64,000 bases of DNA from Epiperipatus broadwayi (lineage: Eukaryota; Onychophora; Udeonychophora; Euonychophora; Peripatidae): NCBI GenBank assembly GCA_028023455.1, contig JAQFVV010012508.1, positions 615,877 through 679,876 on the forward strand, read 5' to 3'. This document shows, in pieces, positions 57,901-64,000 of this stretch. The stretch's first letter is position 1; each line of letters begins with the position of its first letter. The translations under genes and the position numbers were made by a program. The notes beneath the pieces were generated by a model, which saw only the letters and a program-made list of their open reading frames with translations, made no database searches and was not told the DNA's origin.

Positions 57901-58380
57901 TTTTATATAGCGCATGTTTATAAATTGTAATACATTAAAGATCAACATGTCAAGCTATTGTGCATGTGCTTTTTACGAGTGTTAATAATAAATGAATACT
58001 TTGACTCCCAACACAAGATATAGTATTTAGGAAAGAATAAAATAAATCCACTTATTCTATCCAACCCAAATGCTTATATATGGGCAAATCTTAAGTACTG
58101 GAAGTGAAAGCGTTTAGTAAATTCTAGATAATTTTGCCGACGTCATTCATCATAAACAGTAATTTAAAGTGAGTGGTCTATCCTCATGCTTTCACTTCTA
58201 GTACTTAAGATTTGCCCATATATAAGCATTTGGGTTGGATAGAATAAGTGGATTCATTTTATTCTTTCCTAAATACTATATCTTGTGTTGGGAGTCAAAG
58301 TATTCATTTATTATTAACACTCTTAAAAAGCACATGCACAATAGCTTGACAGGCTGATCTCTAATGTAAGGCTGTATAGT
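57890..58380. mobile_element. Foldback family C, copy 3 (best palindrome)
   Basis: Arms about 57938-58107 and 58181-58362 share TCAAGCTATTGTGCATGTGC, CAACACAAGATATAGTATTT, GAATAAAATAAATCCACTTA and GCTTATATATGGGCAAATC. The loop (58108-58180) has TAAATTCTAGATAATTTTGC. Confidence 0.85.
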
Positions 58381-59319
58381 AAATGTAGGTACATGAGCGT
58401 TATATATAATTTAATAATCTCTAACTCTAATAGTTTATAGATTGGTGAGTATGTACATGTGTATATATTAATATTAAGAAGTAGGCCACGTATGTCGCAT
58501 TCACACACATACTGCGATTTATATTTAAAAACTTATAAGTAAAAATAATATTTTCGTTATTTAAAATTCGGCTTATTTAAATCTATTAATTTAGAAATAT
58601 TAAGTTCTTATCTGTCAAACAATAAGATTAGAAAATATCCAATGATAAGAAAAGTAGCATTTATCAGAATATAAAAAAGGCATTCATTTTTGTATGGGAA
58701 GAGAAATCAACTACCTAGAAAGCAAAACGACTGGTAACTCAAGATATTGCAGAGCAGTTATTCTTGGGAGAGTTTGCTCGTCAAACACAGCACTGACAAA
58801 ACTTCAAATACTTATGAATCAACTCCATTGCTGGTCGGTCCAATAACTTTCTTAAACAGCCCTCAAATATATCTGAATTAACTTATATAGTTTGAAAAAT
58901 CAGATTAGACCATCTATGTTAACTCCATAAGAATGCATTTAGCTTCATCTCATTTTAAACTAATGATAAAATCAGATAGAAGAGGGATAAATTAAAGAAT
59001 TTTCACTAATAAGTAGAAAATCATTTCACCCATTTATACTGTTTGGTCTATTAGATAAGAGGAGAATGTCATAAAGTTAAACGCGCTTTGGGGATGTTTT
59101 ATAGATGGAGTGTAGATTGTAATCATATCTTAATAATCTTGATGAGAAACAAGTTTCGATTTATGGTGTTAATTTGTCAAATGACAACTTTTTATGCATT
59201 AATTTTTACCATTTTTATAATTAACATTATAATCATATTGTTTGACAGATAAGAACTGTTTTTTAAAAACCATAAAATATTGCCACTATTTTATAAGAAT
59301 ATATATATATATTGGTAAT

Positions 59320-59375
59320 CCATTGATTACACTGATTGGCACAGGGTGGCACTACTGTATGGAGAGTTTTGCCTG
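59320..59375 (-). mobile_element. Family I terminal repeat, single end
   Basis: GGTGGCACTACTGTATGGAG and AGTTTTGCCTGT match the right end of family I. Only about 55 bases. The region 58380-59320 is AT-rich with TTCTTATCTGTCAAACAATA (58607) mirrored at 59237-59258, so it may be a large old foldback. Confidence 0.65.
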
Positions 59376-59639
59376 TTTAACTAACATTATTCAAAAAAAT
59401 ACTATAATGTAATTAAACTCATATTTTATTACACCATTATATTGGTATTTCTTTATTATCTGAATTCTTTATCTTTGCCACTGTGAAAATCAATATTACT
59501 TTACATTTTCCATAACTGAATTTTTAGAATATAATAATAAGATGTGCAGAAGTATTGTGCTAACTGGTATGGTATCCAATACAATTTGTTAAATCAAGTA
59601 ATTATAGCATGAATATAGGCTTGTTCAAAATAATAATCA

Positions 59640-59800
59640 TTATCATTTTCAATCATTATCCATCCATTGAAGGGTGAAGGTTACTCCAAGTTCAATCTAT
59701 CTCCTCCAATCTCTAATCTCTCTTCTGCACATCATTCCAGCACACTTCTTTATTTAATCTATTTCACATGTGGTCTCTTTCTAGGTCTTTTACAATCTCT
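59640..59800 (-). mobile_element. RTE-like LINE 3' end, copy 3
   Basis: The minus strand shows AAAGAGACCACATGTGAAAT, AAAGAAGTGTGCTGGAATGA and GGAGATAGATTGAACTTGG, ending with a (AATGAT)n-like tail near 59640. A short SINE J tail (59835-59890) follows. Confidence 0.6.
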
Positions 59801-61070
59801 GTGAATCCTGTATAAGATTTCAAATTCTAAAGCATTTTCAATATGCATATTAGATTGTGGAAATAGTGCAATATAAAAATTCAACCAGAACACCATCATC
59901 ACAAACCTTCAGGAAAACACCATCTATTATCATCTCTTCTAGCAATATATCTAACCCGATTCAATGTCAGTAACACCTGTTTATTTAGACCATCAAAATA
60001 AATATAATCATTCTTTTATTAACCAAAAACATGCTATTACAAATTTGCACTTACTAAAAACCAGATAGTGATATACATTCGTATAATTCCAACATATATA
60101 TATATATAGTAAATGAGTATACATATTGCTATATATATATAACTGTTCAATTTAATTCCTTGCAACATACTGCAGAAAAAGTCTTTCATTAAAGTATTGA
60201 ATTAAAGGGATCATGTAAAGATAACTTTTCACTGTTATCAAATCAATTTTCTTATAGGAATACTCTTCTTGTTCTGATTTCATTCTAATTTAACTACTTT
60301 TTGATAGTCATTGTCTGTTTCTTTTAATTCTGACCTACTTTTTAGTTGCAAAATGACTTTCAATAAACAAGCAACAAATCTTCAGTGCGGGCCTTTGGGT
60401 TTTGAGGTCCCGCAACAAATATAAAAAAGTGAATGAATAAATAAAATCTTTAATTTTTTAATATAAGAAAAAAACATATATAACATATATTTTTTATCTA
60501 AATAGTAATATTTAACTTATAATAATATTGCTATTAATATAACTTTATTTTTGTTGCTTTAATTTCCGCAAATTTATCTATTATCTAACTTAAATTTAAG
60601 GCTTCGCATAATTTATTTTCTATGGAAAGCAATGTTAAGTTGGATAGTCTTTCTAGTGCCACTGTGGATCTTAAATTTTATTATTATTATTATTATTTTA
60701 AGCTAACAAACAATGTTCGGACTCAGCACTGTTTATCGGAATTGTTAATAAAATTCTGAAGATTATACTTAAATTGGGAAATGCATTTCCTGTTTGGTGA
60801 ATTTCTTTAAGCCACTAGCCCCCAATGTCCCAGGAATATGCATGGTTGACCGACCTTAGGGACGCTACTGCAAATCTTCAACACTTTTTGATTAGGGGAA
60901 TTTATTACTAATTTTGTTCAGCAGAGACATTTTGAAGCTTGGATTTTTTTTCCATTGTTCTCCATAGTTTTTCCATAATTTTTCTAAAGTATTCGGGATT
61001 GCTCTCTTGTGGAAATATTCGAGGCCATTTGGAAGAATAGAACAGCAGATTGATTTAGTCTATATTTCAT

Positions 61071-61625
61071 GTTATCTCCAAGTGTTTTCCTATTTCTCAA
61101 CTTATCTACTGCAAATTGGATTTCCCAATATTGTACTCCTAAAAAACAATTCATATTTGATTTCTAGACTTTACAAATAATTTCTAATTGTACCTTTTAA
61201 TTAAAATTTTCATTACAATCAACTTTGCTGATTGAATGAGAGTCTGGTTGTTGGGAGGGCCCCCAGAGGCCTAAATTCTGGTTCTTTTGGGGGAAGAGGC
61301 TTGGATGAGGGTGCTGTGGGGATCATTGCCAATGTTGATTTTCTCATTCACAAGAAAGAAAAAATGCTATTCATAGTGGTTTTAGCTTTATTGTTATAAA
61401 CAATTTTATCCAAGTATTATTGCAAAGTAAACTGCAGTTTGGCCTAATGATTTTAATTGCAAGTGATTCACCCTATTTACATTTATTATTTCCAATGTTG
61501 TTATCTCCAAATGTTTTCCTATTCTCAACTTATCCATCGCAAATTGGATTTCTCAATGTTGTACTCCTAAAATGCTCCTCATATTTAAAGTCTAGACTTT
61601 ACAAATAATTCCTAATTATAACATT
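61071..61625. repeat. Direct repeats of about 125 bp, 427 bases apart
   Basis: 61071-61197 and 61498-61625 share TGTTATCTCCAA, TTTTCCTATT, CTCAACTTATC, GCAAATTGGATTTC and CTAGACTTTACAAATAAT. GC-richer sequence around 60780-60870 and 61240-61330 (GGGAGGGCCCCCAGAGGCC) lies near and between them. The repeats could be ends of an element or a tandem duplication; I cannot tell. Confidence 0.6.
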
Positions 61626-62139
61626 CATTTGTCTTTAAAGGTTAATACAAACCCTTTCCACATCCCTTTCCCTTTTCATATGTATTCTTCCCCTTTCACC
61701 AAGTTGCTCCTGAATTTCATTTTTACTATTTTTTGTAAACCTCTTATTTAATTGTATTTGTATTATTTTTTTTTGATGAATAAACTTTCATCATTGAGGG
61801 TAAAAAGATAGCTTCAAGTAAAATAGGAAATTATTATTAAATAAATTAAATAACTCAATAGCTTTATTGTTCAGGGATGCGAGAACTGGAATCGATTTGA
61901 AGATTTCTCATTTCAGATTCTGATACTTTTCCATTGATTAAGTCATGATAAGCAGAATCTAAAGCGAGAGTTAGACAAAAAAATAATATAAAAGCAGTTG
62001 TATATTTAAGTTTAAATATTTACAAAATAAAACAAGATGAATGAAGTATGGAGTATTAGGAGTAACAAGGAGATCGAAAATGAAATACATGAATAAGAGA
62101 ACAAACAAGTGCTACTGATTTATCATTGAAAAAATTAAG

Positions 62140-62400
62140 AGACTGAAGTGAAGTTGGAATGGACATAGTACTAGAAGAGATGATAATAAATATATAGTTG
62201 AAATCTTAAACTGAATTTCAAAAGATTGTAAAAGTCTTAGAAAGAGACCACATGTGAAATGGATGGATGAATGAAATAAGAAAGTATATTCAGGTGATAT
62301 AGAAAGGAGAGGCTAGAGATCAGAGAAGGTGGATTGAACCTGAAGAAACCTTTATCCTACAGTATATTGATAATGGTTGACAATGATGATGATGATTATA
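62140..62400 (+). mobile_element. RTE-like LINE 3' end, copy 4
   Basis: AAGAGATGATAATAAATATA, GACCACATGTGAAATGGATG, AGGTGGATTGAACCTGAAG and a (GATGAT)n end near 62390. Frames are broken. Confidence 0.65.
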
Positions 62401-62439
62401 TAATTATATGCATACATGCGTGTACATGGATAAGAGAAC

Positions 62440-62660
62440 AGATAGGAATTATTGACATCGTTAACAGAATTAAGAGCTGAAGTGAAATTTGAAATCTTAA
62501 ACTGGATTCCAAAAGATTATAAAAGACTTAGAAGGAGACCACATGTGAAGTGGATGGATGAGGTCATGTGAAGAAGAGAGACTAGAGATCAGAAAAGATG
62601 GATTGAACTTGGAGAAACCTTAATCCTGCAGTGGATTATGAATACTTGAAAATGATGATG
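62440..62660 (+). mobile_element. RTE-like LINE 3' end, copy 5
   Basis: Directly downstream of copy 4 and in the same orientation: AGGAGACCACATGTGAAGTG, AAAGATGGATTGAACTTGG, CCTGCAGTGGATTATGAAT, then GATGATGATG. Has an internal deletion in the AGTGTG segment. Confidence 0.65.
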
Positions 62661-63104
62661 ATGAAAATTTAAGGATAAACAAGCTTGAATTTCATTAGTT
62701 TTGGGTCAGTTCTATTCTTGGAAAAAAATTGTAAAAACATGAGAGATCGAATCCATAGTAAATAAATTAATTTAGTCAAATACACATTCATTAAAAAATA
62801 ATAATTAATAAAAAAACGATATAAAAAAAATAAGAACCTAATATTATTATCAAAAATTTAAATATTATATAATCTAATCATTTTCGAATTTTTTTTGTTA
62901 TGATTTGCTTAAAAGAAAATAGAAGTTAAAATTATTATTCATTAATTATTGAACTTAATATCACTTAGGTCAAGGAAATAAACATCAACCTGTTTAACCT
63001 GTGACGTTTATGTATATAAAATCTATATGTAATAGATTTTGCTATTACTTCCAGATTTATTTATTAATGGTTGATTATTTACTGTGTTGAATATATATAC
63101 TTTT

Positions 63105-63160
63105 TGTTTGTATAGTACGACGTTTCAATTTATGAACTCCCGAAGAATAGAACTGTTAGC
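63105..63160 (-). mobile_element. PLE-type 3' end hairpin, isolated
   Basis: The minus strand reads TTCGGGAGTTCATAAATT followed by GAAACGTCGTACTATAC, the layout of the PLE 3' hairpins elsewhere in the window. No PLE coding sequence is adjacent. Confidence 0.4.
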
Positions 63161-63439
63161 ATCTATTTTTATTAAGTTTTATTATATTATTATCATAAGT
63201 TGAACATTATACTAAATGCCTCCAGGGATTTTTTTTTTTTTTAAGAAAAAGTTTCTTACTCTAGGGTTAATTATTACGTTTTGTTTATAGCATCAAATAA
63301 TGTACGTGCACGCATTTCTCTCTCAAGGGGTAGATATTACCTAAGAAATATTATTGAAATTTTCATTCAAGTTCTTAGATCTCAATAAATTGAATTACGT
63401 ATATATTCATAAACTATTAATTACAAGTATAATGTATAT

Positions 63440-63850
63440 ATTTAAGCTAGATGTAATTAAAAAGGGATTTAAACACAGACTTTCAAGGTCCCTTCAGGCA
63501 TTAACTCTATCTTATATAACCGATACACACGACAACGCACGTGTGAAAAATATAAATGATCTCCAATATCCGTATTTTGTACTGCACCAGCACTCATCAG
63601 TTAGTCCGAATCATTAATCATCTCCCACACACACATATAATCAGTTCTCAGTTTATATTAAGATAGCAAATCTACAAACTTGAATCGATAGGCTTCAATT
63701 CTTTCCATTCACCAACTCTTCAGCCATCTATAGCACTGAAAATCTAATGATGGAATGCTCAAAACTCCTGATGATGCCAATATTATAGTCATATCCATGT
63801 TGACTTTTAAGTCAGCTTGGCTCGTCATACCTAGGACCTTAATATGTCCA
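63440..63850 (-). repeat. Repeat family F, single arm
   Basis: Contains GGGATTTAAACACAGACTTT, GTGTGAAAAATATAAATGAT, TCATCTCCCACACACACATA, CTCAGTTTATATTAAGATAG and AATCTAATGATGGAATGCTC. ORF 63354-63617 runs through it. Confidence 0.8.
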
Positions 63851-63919
63851 TTTAAATATACCGAAAAGGAACGGGCAGAATACAGTCTGAATATGTAATA
63901 TTTAAATACTTTAGTGTAT

Positions 63920-64000
63920 ATACTTACGCTAAATGTAATTAAAGGGGATTTAAACCAAGAGTTTCAAGCCCCCTTCAGTTATCTACTCTATCAATAAGGA
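63920..64000 (-). repeat. Repeat family F, outer end, cut by window edge
   Basis: GTAATTAAAGGGGATTTAAA and AGAGTTTCAAGCCCCCTTCA repeat the start of the copy at 63440. The repeat continues past 64000. Confidence 0.7.

Overview
The window is AT-rich (clearly above 70% A+T by eye) eukaryotic DNA from an invertebrate-type animal genome. No bacterial gene organisation is present: long ORFs are rare, introns with GT/AG borders occur, and almost all recognisable sequence is retroelements, tRNA-derived SINEs, foldback repeats and microsatellites. The species cannot be fixed from the sequence. Several families of Penelope-like elements (PLEs), LINE 3' ends finishing in TGA/GATGTG repeats and hammerhead-ribozyme-bearing repeats are compatible with several invertebrate phyla.

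Host genes: the best-supported one lies on the + strand. Two exons (6382-6538 and 19014-19128) join in frame across an intron of about 12.5 kb. They encode the last membrane segments and cytoplasmic tail of an MFS transporter that looks SLC46-like; the rest of the gene is outside the window or not recognised. A possible alternative terminal exon lies at 18496-18574. A second candidate is a terminal coding exon on the - strand at 47485-47688, of unknown function.

Mobile DNA: (i) PLEs with a reverse transcriptase and GIY-YIG endonuclease at 40640-43200 (two copies head to head), 51969-53060, 51215-51870, 22340-22900, 19531-19620 and 38540-38772, plus end fragments near 12 kb and 63.1 kb; (ii) a decayed AP-endonuclease/RT LINE on the - strand (28015-30990), with a second 3' end at 35683-36060; (iii) five 3' ends of an RTE-like LINE (5.2, 5.8, 59.7, 62.2 and 62.5 kb); (iv) at least four kinds of tRNA-derived SINE; (v) many palindromic foldback elements (families called C, D, E, I, K and others below); (vi) a possible LTR element at 7.7-10.8 kb; (vii) two minisatellites with alternating, higher-order units.

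The most interesting signal is shared by several families. Repeats at about 4.4, 4.8, 23.2, 26.4, 31.5-31.8, 37.5 and 53.4 kb carry minimal type-I hammerhead ribozyme cores (CTGANGA, stem II, GAAA, a two- to five-pair helix III, GTC, short stem I). The 3' ends of the PLEs carry a degenerate version. The same families nearly always occur as inverted partial dimers ('snap-back' copies), and in one case the inversion junction lies inside the ribozyme. Together this suggests that PLE-type priming, ribozyme-processed RNAs and non-autonomous passengers account for much of the repeat structure. That link is inference.
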